This document shows positions 26,504 through 36,297 of a stretch of 64,000 nucleotides of DNA, piece after piece. This stretch comes from Planctomycetia bacterium (GTDB taxonomy: Bacteria; Planctomycetota; Planctomycetia; Pirellulales; Thermoguttaceae), in the NCBI GenBank assembly GCA_030539295.1, contig JAUNSJ010000001.1:64001-128000 (forward strand), given 5' to 3'. Made by a program: the position numbers and the translations under genes. Numbering within the stretch: the first letter of the stretch is position 1; every line of letters starts with the position of its first letter. The notes under the pieces are model-generated. The model ran no database searches, was not told the DNA's origin, and saw only the letters and a program-made list of their open reading frames with translations.

Positions 26504-27082
26504 ATGCCACGACAAAAATCAGCACAGAGCGTTACGACATCACGACGAGTGAGTAAGGAGGAAGCCATGTCGCTTTTCCTTGCCCATTATCATTACGTGG
26601 AAGCGGTTGCGTTCAACGCTGCACCTTTGGCTTCGGTTCAGCATGATATTGTCAACGACGCATTTGTTGTCTTTGTTGAAAAGGCCACGACCTGGGAAAT
26701 AAATGAGGATATAAAGCCACTTTTGCGTCAAATTACGCAAAACATAGCCAAACGATACTGGGAGGATCATCTTCGCAATCAGCCGGAAAAAATCCAACAG
26801 CTATATCATTACGGTCTGGGCAGTCCCGACTTGTTCTTTAAGGAAGAGGAGGAATCGACGTTTAGTGAGTATCTGTCGGCGCTTCGTTTTTGCATGGACA
26901 AGTTGCCGGCGTTAAGTCGTGAATTGGTAGAGTTTTTCTATGTTCAGGGCTTGGCGTTCACGGAGATAGCGTCGCGAACGGGCCGAAAAGTCAAGACCTT
27001 GCGCAAGGCCCTAAGTCGCTTACGTCGCAGTATAGGCAAGTGCATTCTGTCAGTAATCAAGACGGAGGTGCACTATGAGTAG
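26504..27082 (+). CDS. ECF-type RNA polymerase sigma factor (right cassette)
   Basis: A 192-residue paralogue of the sigma factor at 25147-25722. Shared blocks include VNDAFVVFVE, LLRQITQNIAKRYW (region 2) and SRELVEFFYVQGLAFTEIASRTGRK (region 4). The start at 26504 gives an N-terminal extension matching the paralogue in length. However, ATG 26567 has a stronger site (AGGAGG five bases upstream) and could be the true or an additional start, removing 21 residues. It overlaps the FecR/LamG gene by 8 bp. Confidence 0.88.
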   Translation: MPRQKSAQSVTTSRRVSKEEAMSLFLAHYHYVEAVAFNAAPLASVQHDIVNDAFVVFVEKATTWEINEDIKPLLRQITQNIAKRYWEDHLRNQPEKIQQLYHYGLGSPDLFFKEEEESTFSEYLSALRFCMDKLPALSRELVEFFYVQGLAFTEIASRTGRKVKTLRKALSRLRRSIGKCILSVIKTEVHYE

Positions 27083-28745
27083 CGAAATTTTTAATGACTG
27101 CGATTTCCTTGTAGACCGTTTTCTTGCAGGTGAACTTACAGAAGAAGAGAGTGAAGTCCTGTTAAAATGGATGCAGGAAGATGAGGCGAATCGTGAGTTT
27201 TTCCGCATGAATATACTTACTGACTTTCTCCTGCGTAAGCGGACAGATGAGCTTGAAAAGATACGAAAAATGACACTGGGGACCGGCAGTTCCGGTTTCA
27301 TTTGCGAGAAGCGGGCTTACCTTGCGGCGCGGACAGCGGCCCGGCTTAGCGAGAGTCGCTGGGTGTGCGGTGCGGGTACCTTCTTAAAGAAATGTTTTTG
27401 GCCGAACAAGCACGACTGGGAAGAATCCGTGGCGCCCGTTTTTACACTGCTGATTTTGCTCTTTGCGGTTGCCTATGTGTCTGTCTATGCACTTATTGTA
27501 TTTCAGAGCATGCCGAAAGACGACCCGATAACAACAATGGCCCGAGTCAATGAAGTCATTAATGTTGTCTGGTCCGAAGGTGCTGTTGCGTATAAAGCGG
27601 GTGAATTAATAGACCAATCGGAATTTCAACTTGACGAGGGCTTGGTGCAACTTGAAATGAACAATGGAACGACGCTTGTCGTGGAAGGTCCGGCTCATCT
27701 TGAGATAAAGGACCCCATGAACGCTGTGTGTACACTCGGCCGTATTAGTGTAAACGTTTCGCCCGCCGCAACGGGATATAAAATGCTCACTCCTTATGGC
27801 AACGTTATCGACTACGGCACTGAATTCCTTGCTAGTGTCTCTCCGCAAGGAACGCATGTGGACGTAGTCAACGGGAAAGTGGATTTTCATTCCGAGGATA
27901 ATCCGATCGTTCCCTTGGTCGCAAACCAATCACTTAAGATTAACGCGGACCATAAAATCAGTATGACTTCGGTCTCGCCTAACTGCCGATATATAGGCCG
28001 AAAAGAGCTGGAAAAACGTATTGACGTGGAAGCGAAAAAGGAACTGGCGGTCAAGGAAAGTATTGTTTCCAAAATTGCTGGCGATCCCGATTTGCTGGCA
28101 CGTTTTGATTTTACAAATATTTCACGGGGGAAAGTCGTTAACGAGTCCGAGGTTGGACGGACCGTTACCAGGAATGCCGTTACGCGTTCTGTTAAGAGGA
28201 GTCGCGGCCGCATTTCTCGAACTCGTGCTATTTCCATTTACTCGTCACGATCAACAGTGTTCACCGAAATTCCGACCTCTTGCGAGAGTATGACACTTGA
28301 TATGGTGGCACAAATCAAGCGGTTGAAAGGAGAAGGAAACCTGCTTTTTGCGTCGGAGGTTACGAACAATGGCCAGCGAAAATTTCAGGTCCAGATACAG
28401 CATGACGGACGAATACAGGTACGTCTTCAGGACAATGAAGGTAATTTTGAGTATTATGAAACGAGTATTGTCGTCAGTAGAAGAATGCTGGGTACCTGGA
28501 TGAGATTCACTTTCGTCCTCGATTACGAAGCTAAACGAATACGCGTTTATGTGGACGGTCGCTTGGACACCGAGCGTAAATGGCTCAATCCGCAGTCAAT
28601 TCGATTGGGAGATTCGACCATAGGAAACGCCCTTCCCGAAAAGGGGTCTTTGGCGAATCACGCCCTGAACGGGAGTCTGGCGGGTTTCACCCTCTGGCAG
28701 CGTGCCTTAACGGAACAGGAAATCAACTCATTAACACTTGATTAG
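27075..28745 (+). CDS. FecR-like/LamG-like membrane protein (right cassette)
   Basis: A 556-residue paralogue of 23388-25157. The N-terminal cytoplasmic part begins with an acidic, helical stretch (LAGELTEEESEVLLKWMQED) typical of anti-sigma/FecR N-termini. One transmembrane segment lies near 121-144 (FTLLILLFAVAYVSVYALIV), then a FecR-like domain (NGTTLVVEGPAHL, YGNVIDYGTEF) and a C-terminal LamG-like domain (LGTWMRFTFVLDY, RIRVYVDG). The segment joining them is rich in Arg/Ser and less conserved. The ATG overlaps the sigma stop and follows GGAGGT, so it is translationally coupled. Confidence 0.86.
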   Translation: MSSEIFNDCDFLVDRFLAGELTEEESEVLLKWMQEDEANREFFRMNILTDFLLRKRTDELEKIRKMTLGTGSSGFICEKRAYLAARTAARLSESRWVCGAGTFLKKCFWPNKHDWEESVAPVFTLLILLFAVAYVSVYALIVFQSMPKDDPITTMARVNEVINVVWSEGAVAYKAGELIDQSEFQLDEGLVQLEMNNGTTLVVEGPAHLEIKDPMNAVCTLGRISVNVSPAATGYKMLTPYGNVIDYGTEFLASVSPQGTHVDVVNGKVDFHSEDNPIVPLVANQSLKINADHKISMTSVSPNCRYIGRKELEKRIDVEAKKELAVKESIVSKIAGDPDLLARFDFTNISRGKVVNESEVGRTVTRNAVTRSVKRSRGRISRTRAISIYSSRSTVFTEIPTSCESMTLDMVAQIKRLKGEGNLLFASEVTNNGQRKFQVQIQHDGRIQVRLQDNEGNFEYYETSIVVSRRMLGTWMRFTFVLDYEAKRIRVYVDGRLDTERKWLNPQSIRLGDSTIGNALPEKGSLANHALNGSLAGFTLWQRALTEQEINSLTLD

Positions 28746-28879
28746 AAAGATTGCTGTTATTGAGAGTTTTTTACCATGACAGATACCGAGACGAAAGGAT
28801 TCCATGTTTTCAGATGGTCTGATTACACGAGGAATGTTGATGTTTCGGAAATTCACCACTTAACGAAGGAGAAAAAAAG

Positions 28880-29949
28880 ATGAAACAGAGTATGAAAACA
28901 TTCAAGCGAATGGCAGCATTCACCCTTGTTGAATTGCTGGTCGTAATTGCGATCATAGGTATATTGATCGCGTTACTTTTGCCAGCTGTGCAGGCAGCGC
29001 GTGAGGCTGCCCGGCGAATGGAGTGTACCAACCATATGAAACAGATTGCCATTGGTATGCACAATTACCAATCGGCGCATGGTTGTTTCCCGGCAGGTAG
29101 TCTCTTCTCACAAACCATTCACGACGACGACGCACTCCGCGGTCCCAATACAAATGTACAGAGCGTTGAATCAGAAGACCCCGGTTGTCATTGGTATACC
29201 GGGAGTATGGGTTGGCCAGCCGCCATTCTTCCCTCCTGGAAGCCGTAGCCCTTTATGAAAAGGTTGATTTTTCTGTGGGTTCCTATCAGGTGTACGAAAT
29301 CGGATATGGCTCCGCGGAAGAAGGCCCGGCAAGCGCAGGTCACGCGAATAATAAGGAAGTGGCCGAGAATGCTCCTGATACGTTCCGCTGCCCCTCCGCC
29401 ATGGATGGTCCGTTCAAAAAAGGCACCTATAAAGATTATTCGGCCGCGGGCGGGACAATTTTCTTTTATTGGAATCCGGGCAGTAACAGTTGGAAGGATC
29501 GCCGGAGTGACACGAAACAGGATTATACACTGACGTACCCGAGTCGACGACGGACCAGTGCGGCCGTTTTCTGCCAGAATAGTTGGTATTCCTTCAAGGA
29601 CATTGTCGATGGTACCTCCAATACATTTCTGCTCTTGGAAGCGATGAACACAATTTCCATGATTGATTATGAAGGCAACAGAAAGACTTTCAATTTTAAC
29701 TCATTTATTTGGAACGGCGGATGGGATACCGGATATGTAATGAGTTGCGGGAGCAACAGCAGTTTTCAGCCCAATTCGGGAACGCAATACCCTTGGGAAG
29801 TCGCTCGTGGTGCCCGATCTGCTCACCCCGGCGGTATTAATGCGGCCATGGCGGATGCCTCTGTTCGTTTTATTTCGGAAACAGTTAATCTCAACGCATA
29901 TAGCGCCGCGTTTACCCGGTCCGGAGGTGAAAATTTCGAGCTTCCGTAA
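28880..29949 (+). pseudogene. DUF1559 pseudopilin-like gene with a frameshift
   Basis: The first frame (28880-29248) encodes the prepilin-like N-terminus ([20 protein letters not shown], then [15 protein letters not shown]) and stops at 29246 after WPAAILP. The reading continues in another frame (open to 29949) as [15 protein letters not shown], through CQNSWYSFKDIVDGTSNTF to HPGGINAAMADASVRFI near the end. One base appears to be missing in CCCTCCTGG around 29231-29239, where relatives read ..ILP-(F/Y)-LEAVALYEK. Either the gene is inactivated or the base is an assembly error. The H-x9-DG motif is HxxxxxxxxxDA here. It occupies the third position of the right cassette; ribosome-binding site AAGGAG. 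Confidence 0.85.
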
Positions 29950-29966
29950 TTTGTGAATCAATGTAT

Positions 29967-30003
29967 GTACAGAGAAGGCATACAAAAAAACTCTTCTCTG
30001 TAC
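29967..30003 (+). other. 11-bp hairpin between DUF1559 and lipoprotein genes
   Basis: GTACAGAGAAG (29967-29977) pairs perfectly with CTTCTCTGTAC (29993-30003) across a 15-nt loop. No U-run follows, so it is more likely an mRNA processing or stability element, or a weak attenuator, than a full terminator. Confidence 0.45.
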
Positions 30004-30061
30004 TTACAATCATAATTCACTAATAAAATATACAAAAATTAACAATGAGATGAGGGGTATT

Positions 30062-30475
30062 ATGAAAACTGTTCGAAAGATTATAACTGTCTTTGTTTTG
30101 GTAGCCGCTTGTGGTGCCATTTTTTCCGGCTGCGGCCAGCGTTACGATACGTGTGAGGTGGAAGGAATTTTGACTTGCGACGGCAAGCCGGTTCCGAGCA
30201 CGGAAGTCTATTTTCAGCCGGCAAACGGCGACCGTGGAGGTGTCTCGCTTACCGATGCGAACGGGCATTTCGTCGTTCGCTACACACGCGACACGGTTGG
30301 CATTCCCCCCGGACAATACAAGGTTTTTATTGGAATTCAGACTAAGTCCAAAGAGCGGGACAGCATTCCAGATTTCAAAAAAATTCTCAATAAATACAGC
30401 AAGGAAAACACGCCTATCGAGATGACGATTGACAAGAAGATTAAAGATCTGAAAATTGACCTGACCTTGAAATAA
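30062..30475 (+). CDS. Small lipoprotein with carboxypeptidase-regulatory-like fold (right cassette)
   Basis: 137 residues. The lipoprotein signal (TVFVLVAACGAIFSGC) ends in a lipobox SGC at Cys25. A beta domain follows: VEGILTCDGKPVPSTEVYF... DANGHFVVRYT... IPPGQYKVFI, like its counterpart at 21735-22130. Start at 30062, preceded by GAGGGG. It is the last gene of the right cassette. Confidence 0.82.
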   Translation: MKTVRKIITVFVLVAACGAIFSGCGQRYDTCEVEGILTCDGKPVPSTEVYFQPANGDRGGVSLTDANGHFVVRYTRDTVGIPPGQYKVFIGIQTKSKERDSIPDFKKILNKYSKENTPIEMTIDKKIKDLKIDLTLK

Positions 30476-30798
30476 GTTGTCAATGCTTGCGTCGCCGGCC
30501 AGAAAGGATATCCATTATGGTTCGGTGATGCATTACCCGGCCACAAAGTTGGGATTTCGAGAGAGTTGAAAAATTCTCTTCACCCCACTTGCATTTTGGG
30601 AAGAAGCTGTTAGACTATGAAATTAGTCCCAAAGGATGAATCACCGTCTTGTAATGCTGTTATGCTAACGTAGCATGAAATTTATTTCGAGTAATCAAAT
30701 GACTTAAGCCGGTATTAACAGGTCCTGTAGACAGGTTAGCGTTCTTGGTTTGAACGCGCAGTACGTGTTAGGTCGGTATTTAGGAAGAGAGAAGTATC
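30476..30798. other. Intergenic region with hairpins, no gene seen
   Basis: An imperfect stem around 30543-30592 (GTTGGG and CCCCAC outside, GAGAG and TCTCTT inside) may end the lipoprotein transcript. A 6-bp hairpin GCGTTC/GAACGC (30739-30744, 30752-30757) lies in the leader of the next gene. Confidence 0.3.
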
Positions 30799-31557
30799 GT
30801 GAAGAAAATATTTTTCTGTTTGCTTGCCTTGGTTCTGACGACGTCAGCCGTACTGGCGGAAGAGACCTTGCGTATGGGCAGCTACAACGTCGAATACAGT
30901 GAAAACGCAACTGCGGAAGAGATCGGCGAAATGCTGAAAGCCTATAACCTTGATATAGTCGGTTTCAACGAAGCACCCGATGGTGACTGGACAGCCCGAG
31001 TCGGTAAGGCCATGGGTCTGGACAATGTCTATGTCGGGACCGTTTCATCAGCGAATCACGTAAATAAATACAAAACGATTTTAAGTCGATATCCGCTGAC
31101 GAACTGCCATGAATTTGAACTAGACGCTGCCGGGGGCTGGAATCCGGCTTCTGCCGTTGGCGCTGAAATTCAAGTTGGCACGCATTCGATCAGTTTTTAT
31201 TCAACGCACATCTGCTTCAATGGAAATCAGGATGACCACGCCAAGCTGTTGGTTGACTCAATTATGAAAGCTGACAAGACAGATCTGATTATCGTAGTGG
31301 GCGACTTCAACTGCAAAGTGGACCACACATCGGGAATTAAGCACTTTTTCGATGTTGGTTTTAAGAACATGTGGCTTGAACTTGGCATTGATACAACAGA
31401 TTTGTATACATGGAACGCCTTGAACCCGGAAGAGAACCTCGGAGTCATCGACCAAATTGTCGTCAAGGGGAATGCTGAATTCACAGACGGTAATATGATA
31501 GAGCTGGAAAGACCGCTTTCCGACCACAAGCCCATCTGGTGTGAAATCAAATTTTAG
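30799..31557 (+). CDS. Secreted endonuclease/exonuclease/phosphatase-fold protein
   Basis: 252 residues starting with GTG after an AGGAAG site. A Sec signal (KIFFCLLALVLTTSAVLA) is followed by the EEP fold: SYNVEY (metal Asn), GFNEAP (Glu), LSRYPL, STHICFNGNQDDHAK, GDFNC (Asp/Asn) and a final SDHKPIW (catalytic Asp-His). All core residues are present, so it should be an active phosphoesterase acting outside the cytoplasm on nucleic acid, phosphoinositide-like or other phosphodiester substrates. It stands alone, followed by a strong terminator. Confidence 0.88.
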   Translation: MKKIFFCLLALVLTTSAVLAEETLRMGSYNVEYSENATAEEIGEMLKAYNLDIVGFNEAPDGDWTARVGKAMGLDNVYVGTVSSANHVNKYKTILSRYPLTNCHEFELDAAGGWNPASAVGAEIQVGTHSISFYSTHICFNGNQDDHAKLLVDSIMKADKTDLIIVVGDFNCKVDHTSGIKHFFDVGFKNMWLELGIDTTDLYTWNALNPEENLGVIDQIVVKGNAEFTDGNMIELERPLSDHKPIWCEIKF

Positions 31558-31631
31558 CGCAGTTTAACCGCAAGACAATTGCGCTTCGTTCTGACCCAAT
31601 TTGGAACGATAAGGTTTATGTCCTCCATGTT

Positions 31632-31703
31632 CGTTGCACATGATAACATCGCATTTATCCGATAAGGTAGATGAAATGTTATTATGTGCAACGTTAGTTT
31701 TTT
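31632..31703 (+). terminator. Long intrinsic terminator after the EEP gene
   Basis: 18-bp arms (31632-31649 and 31676-31693; CGTTGCACATGATAACAT) with a single G-T pair and a 26-nt loop, followed by TTAG and six T. A direct repeat CAACGTTAG (31689-31697 and 31705-31713) straddles the T-run. Confidence 0.85.
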
Positions 31704-31728
31704 ACAACGTTAGCGAGAAGGTAATACA

Positions 31729-33009
31729 ATGTTTTGCAAAACAGATGAAACAAAAGAGACGACCAGTCTGGAAAATCCCGTCCTGCCCCGAATTAAACGT
31801 GAGCGAATTGTTTCGCTGGACGCGTTACGCGGCTTCGACATTTTCCTGCTCCTTTTTCTGTCGATTTATGGTGCATTCAGTTCGGGACCGGTAGCCACGT
31901 ACTGGGGTGACTCCGCATTTTGGCAGGCCTTTACGCCGCAAATGAATCACCATCCGTGGCATGGTTTCAGATTGTGCGATCTTATTATGCCGTTGTTTCT
32001 TTTCATGACCGGTGCGACAATTCCGCTTTCGCTGTCGAAATACGTTGGTCCTGACGGACTGCGGCCCACGGTGCGTACCTGGTGGCGCATTGTGCGTCGC
32101 GTTCTGTTATTGTGGATTTTCGGCATGATGATTCAGGGGAACCTGCTGGCCCTCGTTCCATCAAACTTCAAGTTCTATTCCAATACACTTCAAGCAATTG
32201 CGGCGGGCTATTTTATCTCCTGTCTGGTCTATCTTTTCCTGCCGCGATGGAGTCAGTGGCTGACCTTCTTTCTGCTCCTTTTCGCGTATTGGGGTGCTTT
32301 CACTTGGCTAAAATTCGGTGACTATGGCGGCGGAAGTTTTGACCCGGACACAAACCTAGCCTATGGAATTGACGTCGCGGTCCTTGGTCGATTTCGCAAT
32401 ATAACGGAAATTGGCGAAAACGGTGAAATTATCTTCAATACGGGCTATCAATACACATGGGTTTTCAGTTCTCTTACTTTTGCGGCGACCACGCTGTCAG
32501 GCATGTTCGCCGGCGAACTGCTCAACCGATCGCATCGTAAAGAGCAGTCCAGCGACACGCCCGTGGAAAAGAAACGGCCACTGCAATATAAAACTTTTGC
32601 AATTCTTCTGGTTGCCGGCCTGGTTTCGCTTACTCTTGGCATTCTTTGGGACGCTATTCCCGCGGGAAAATTCGGCTACTGTCCCAATATAAAGATTATT
32701 TGGACGCCTTCGATGGTGCTTTACAGTTCCGGATTGAGTCTGCTCCTGCTGGCTTTCTTCTACCTGTTCTATGACGTCATCAAGCTGACGTGGCTTAAAA
32801 CATTTTTTGTTGTGCTGGGTATGAACGCGTTCACGGCCTATATTCTTTCGCACGTATTGCATTTCGAGCAAATTGCCAGTTGGGTCCTTTATGGTCTGGA
32901 GCAATACACAGGCGTGTGGTACGGGACGATTTTAGCAGTTGGCGGATTTTGGCTGTTGTGGTATCTGCTTTGGGCAATGTACCGCTGCGGGAAATTCCTT
33001 CGTGTCTGA
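31729..33009 (+). CDS. Polytopic membrane protein, HGSNAT/DUF5009-like acyltransferase family
   Basis: A 426-residue integral membrane protein with about ten hydrophobic segments. The N-terminal motif RIVSLDALRGFDIFLLLFL is typical of the heparan-alpha-glucosaminide N-acetyltransferase-like (DUF5009/DUF1624) and YeiB-type families. MNHHPWHGFRLCDLIMPLFLFMTGATIPLS carries the conserved His and Asp region; DLIMPLF is a family hallmark. Such proteins are thought to transfer acetyl groups across the membrane to glycans, fitting a carbohydrate-degrading lifestyle. Ribosome-binding site GAGAAGG. It is convergent with carB. Confidence 0.85.
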   Translation: MFCKTDETKETTSLENPVLPRIKRERIVSLDALRGFDIFLLLFLSIYGAFSSGPVATYWGDSAFWQAFTPQMNHHPWHGFRLCDLIMPLFLFMTGATIPLSLSKYVGPDGLRPTVRTWWRIVRRVLLLWIFGMMIQGNLLALVPSNFKFYSNTLQAIAAGYFISCLVYLFLPRWSQWLTFFLLLFAYWGAFTWLKFGDYGGGSFDPDTNLAYGIDVAVLGRFRNITEIGENGEIIFNTGYQYTWVFSSLTFAATTLSGMFAGELLNRSHRKEQSSDTPVEKKRPLQYKTFAILLVAGLVSLTLGILWDAIPAGKFGYCPNIKIIWTPSMVLYSSGLSLLLLAFFYLFYDVIKLTWLKTFFVVLGMNAFTAYILSHVLHFEQIASWVLYGLEQYTGVWYGTILAVGGFWLLWYLLWAMYRCGKFLRV

Positions 33010-33039
33010 CATGGCGGTAAATTTTACACCAAAACGGAA

Positions 33040-36000
33040 TCAGCGTCCGCGAATACGCCGATGGTATTCCTGAAGTGAGCAGACGCTGACCGGTTCCTGG
33101 TCGGACTGGGCATCGAGTCCCTCAAGAGCGGCGACCAGGGCCGTAACCGTTGTCGTAATGGGAATCCCGGCGGCCAGGGCACTGCGACGCATACGTATTT
33201 CGTCGACCTTGGACGCGGCGCCCGTTTCCGGCGAATTGACAATCCACTGAATCTTCTTTTCGGCAATGAGGTCGAGCAGGTTGGGCCGCCCGGCACTGAT
33301 GCGAAAGACAGCGTGGCACGGTATGCCTGCGTCGTACAGTCGCGTGGCTGTTCCGCACGTTGCGTAGACGGTAAAACCTTTCCGGACGAGTTCCCGGGCA
33401 CTGGAAAGGGCTTCGAGTTTGTCTTCATCGCGTAACGAGAGGAAAACGCCACCGGACGCCGGTATCGCATTACCTGCTGCCGACTGACTCTTCAAATAGG
33501 CCAAGCCGCGACTGAAGTCAATTCCCATAACCTCACCGGTCGATTTCATCTCCGGGGTAAGGACAACATCGACGCCATCGAATTTCACAAACGGAAAGAC
33601 CGCTTCTTTAAAGGCGACGTAGGGTATGGAGACTTCATGAAGGAAACCCAGCTCTTCGAGCGATTTTCCGACCATACACAGGGCAGCCAGCTTCGCCAGC
33701 GGAACGCCAATGGACTTACTGGCGAACGGAATCGTACGCGAGGCACGCGGGTTCACTTCGAGAATATAGACTTGGTCGTTCTGCACAGCGAACTGAATAT
33801 TCATCAACCCCTTAACGTGCAACTGTTTTGCCAGAGCCAGGGCATGAGTTCGAACGGTTTCGAGTACAAGCGGACTGAGACTGTGCGGAGGAATGGAACA
33901 CGCTGAATCCCCTGAATGAATGCCTGCCCGTTCAACGTGTTCCATTATCGCGCCAATGACAGTTTTCGTGCCGTCGGAAATGCAATCGACGTCCAGCTCG
34001 GTGGCGTTTTCGAGAAAGCGGTCGATGAGAATCGGCTTCCCTTCAGAAACAAGTTGAGCCTCTTCCACATAGCGTCGCAAATATTTTTCTTTATAGACAA
34101 TGACCATAGCGCGACCACCGAGAACGAACGAAGGACGCACGAGCACAGGATACCCGATTCTCTCGCCAATATCGACCGCTTCCTGAATGGAATGAGCAAT
34201 TCCGGAAGGAGGCTGAAGGATACCAAGTCGTTCGGCGAGTTGTTTGAAATAATCACGGTCTTCCGCCGCATCAATATCGGCAGGAGCGGTTCCGATCACA
34301 GGCACACCAGACCTGGCAAGTTCGTCGGCAAGATTCAACGGAGTCTGACCGCCAAACTGAACAATCACACCGTCGCACTGCTCACGCTCGTAAATGGCAA
34401 GGACATCTTCCAAGGTAAGCGGCTCAAAATAGAGCTTGTCACTTGTATCGTAGTCGGTCGAAACGGTCTCCGGATTACTGTTGACCATAATGGTTTCGAA
34501 GCCGGCCTCACGCAATGCGAAAGATGCGTGAACGCAGCAGTAATCGAACTCAATCCCCTGCCCTATGCGATTGGGACCACCTCCAAGAATCATGATTTTC
34601 TTCTTGTCTGTCGGGAGGACCGGCTCGTCATATTCGTCCCAGGCGGAGTAGTAATAGGGGGTAGCCGCAGCGAATTCTCCCGCACACGTATCAACCGTAC
34701 CAAAGACGGGAACAATGCCAAGCGACTTGCGTAGTTCGCGAATTTCCCCTTCCGTTTTTTTCAGCAGGAAAGCCAACTGCCGGTCGCTAAAGCCAAGTTG
34801 CTTCGCGCGGCGCAGAACATCCGGGTCAGTAGAAATGCGCGATTCGAAGTCGACCAGTTCCTTCATTTTGCGAAGGAAGAAGCGATCGATTTTCGTAAGT
34901 TCATGCACCAGGTCAACCGACCAGCCACGAGCAAAAGCGGCATGAATTTTAAAGATACGGTTGGGACTGGGCTGCTGAAGACGTGTCTGTAAGTTCTCAT
35001 CGTCCATGGCCAGAAAAGGAGCGTCCTTAACATCGGCGCCGAATCCGGACCGCCCGACTTCCAGCGAACGAATAGCCTTTTGAAACGAGGACTGAAATGT
35101 ACGCCCTATGGCCATGGCTTCGCCAACAGACATCATTTGTGTGCCCAGTGTGTGGCCGGCAGTGGGGAATTTTTCAAAGGTAAAACGGGGTATTTTTGTA
35201 ACAACGTAATCCAGAGCCGGTTCAAAGCAACAGGGGGTTGTTTGCGTTATGTCGTTAACCAGCTCATCGAGTGTGTAACCAACGGCCAAGAGCGCTGCAA
35301 TTTTTGCAATGGGGAACCCGGTCGCTTTACTGGCCAAGGCACTACTTCTGGACACTCGCGGATTCATTTCAATAATAACGCGTCGACCCGTTTCAGGATT
35401 GACGGCCCACTGCACATTGGAGCCCCCTGTTTCGACACCAATCGCTTCGAGAACACGAAGAGAATCGTCCCGCATCTGTTGATACTGCCGGTCGGAGAGA
35501 GTTTGCGCCGGAGCCACGGTAATGGAGTCGCCGGTATGAACACCCATAGGGTCGACATTTTCTATGGAGCAGACGATAACAGATGTATTGTTGCGGTCGC
35601 GTATGACTTCCAGTTCAAATTCTTTCCACCCGAGGAGCGACTCTTCGATCAGAACTTCGGACGTGGGACTGGCATGGAGTCCTTTGCGAACGAGATCCTT
35701 GAATTCTTCCGGATCGTGAGCAATGCCACCGCCGGAGCCCCCGAGCGTAAAACCGGGTCGGAGGATAAGCGGCCAGGAGCCAATTTCATCCGCGGCGTCG
35801 CGTGCCTCTTGCATGGAATGTGCGGAAACGGAAACCGGCGTATCAAGCCCGAGTTTATTCATGGCTTCCTTAAACAGGAGTCGGTCCTCCGCACGCCGTA
35901 TAACCTCCGCATTTGCGCCAATAAGTTCCACTTGATAGCGTTTACAGATTCCTTTTTCCGCAAGTTCCATGGCCAGATTGAGCGCAGTCTGACCGCCCAG

Positions 36001-36267
36001 CGTCGGGAGCAGGGCGTCCGGACGCTCGCGTCTTATGATCTCGTGCAGTGAATCAAAAGTAAGGGGTTCTATGTAGGTCCGGTCGGCAAATTCAGGGTCC
36101 GTCATAATCGTCGCCGGATTGCTGTTGACCAGGAGAATTTCGTAGCCCTCCCGCTTGAGTACTTTACAGGCCTGTACTCCGGAATAGTCGAATTCACAAC
36201 CCTGACCGATAACAATCGGACCGGACCCTATTATCATAATCTTTTTTATATCTGTTCGCTTTGGCAT
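33040..36267 (-). CDS. carB: Carbamoyl-phosphate synthase large subunit
   Basis: 1075 residues, the normal length (E. coli 1073). It is a tandem of two ATP-grasp synthetase halves: the first begins [21 protein letters not shown], the second repeats it near residue 557 as [19 protein letters not shown]. The C-terminal MGS-like allosteric domain covers roughly the last 130 residues ([15 protein letters not shown]). It makes carbamoyl phosphate from bicarbonate, ATP and ammonia tunnelled from CarA, for pyrimidines and arginine. It follows carA by 30 bp. Confidence 0.98.
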   Translation of the reverse strand: MPKRTDIKKIMIIGSGPIVIGQGCEFDYSGVQACKVLKREGYEILLVNSNPATIMTDPEFADRTYIEPLTFDSLHEIIRRERPDALLPTLGGQTALNLAMELAEKGICKRYQVELIGANAEVIRRAEDRLLFKEAMNKLGLDTPVSVSAHSMQEARDAADEIGSWPLILRPGFTLGGSGGGIAHDPEEFKDLVRKGLHASPTSEVLIEESLLGWKEFELEVIRDRNNTSVIVCSIENVDPMGVHTGDSITVAPAQTLSDRQYQQMRDDSLRVLEAIGVETGGSNVQWAVNPETGRRVIIEMNPRVSRSSALASKATGFPIAKIAALLAVGYTLDELVNDITQTTPCCFEPALDYVVTKIPRFTFEKFPTAGHTLGTQMMSVGEAMAIGRTFQSSFQKAIRSLEVGRSGFGADVKDAPFLAMDDENLQTRLQQPSPNRIFKIHAAFARGWSVDLVHELTKIDRFFLRKMKELVDFESRISTDPDVLRRAKQLGFSDRQLAFLLKKTEGEIRELRKSLGIVPVFGTVDTCAGEFAAATPYYYSAWDEYDEPVLPTDKKKIMILGGGPNRIGQGIEFDYCCVHASFALREAGFETIMVNSNPETVSTDYDTSDKLYFEPLTLEDVLAIYEREQCDGVIVQFGGQTPLNLADELARSGVPVIGTAPADIDAAEDRDYFKQLAERLGILQPPSGIAHSIQEAVDIGERIGYPVLVRPSFVLGGRAMVIVYKEKYLRRYVEEAQLVSEGKPILIDRFLENATELDVDCISDGTKTVIGAIMEHVERAGIHSGDSACSIPPHSLSPLVLETVRTHALALAKQLHVKGLMNIQFAVQNDQVYILEVNPRASRTIPFASKSIGVPLAKLAALCMVGKSLEELGFLHEVSIPYVAFKEAVFPFVKFDGVDVVLTPEMKSTGEVMGIDFSRGLAYLKSQSAAGNAIPASGGVFLSLRDEDKLEALSSARELVRKGFTVYATCGTATRLYDAGIPCHAVFRISAGRPNLLDLIAEKKIQWIVNSPETGAASKVDEIRMRRSALAAGIPITTTVTALVAALEGLDAQSDQEPVSVCSLQEYHRRIRGR

Positions 36268-36297
36268 TGTACTTTTCCTGAAGTCCCAAGTGGGCGG

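Noticed and set aside
27900-28290. Second frameshift in the right-hand FecR/LamG gene at the Arg/Ser-rich stretch
   Set aside because: The frame aligns in length with the paralogue before and after the stretch, so it is more likely simple divergence.
29227-29248. Programmed ribosomal frameshift in DUF1559
   Set aside because: No slippery heptamer or downstream pseudoknot is evident at the junction; a missing base is the simpler explanation.
35080-36051. 323-codon plus-strand frame inside carB
   Set aside because: It lies entirely antisense to the clearly conserved carB and has no recognisable domain or ribosome-binding site. The same holds for 33916-34734.
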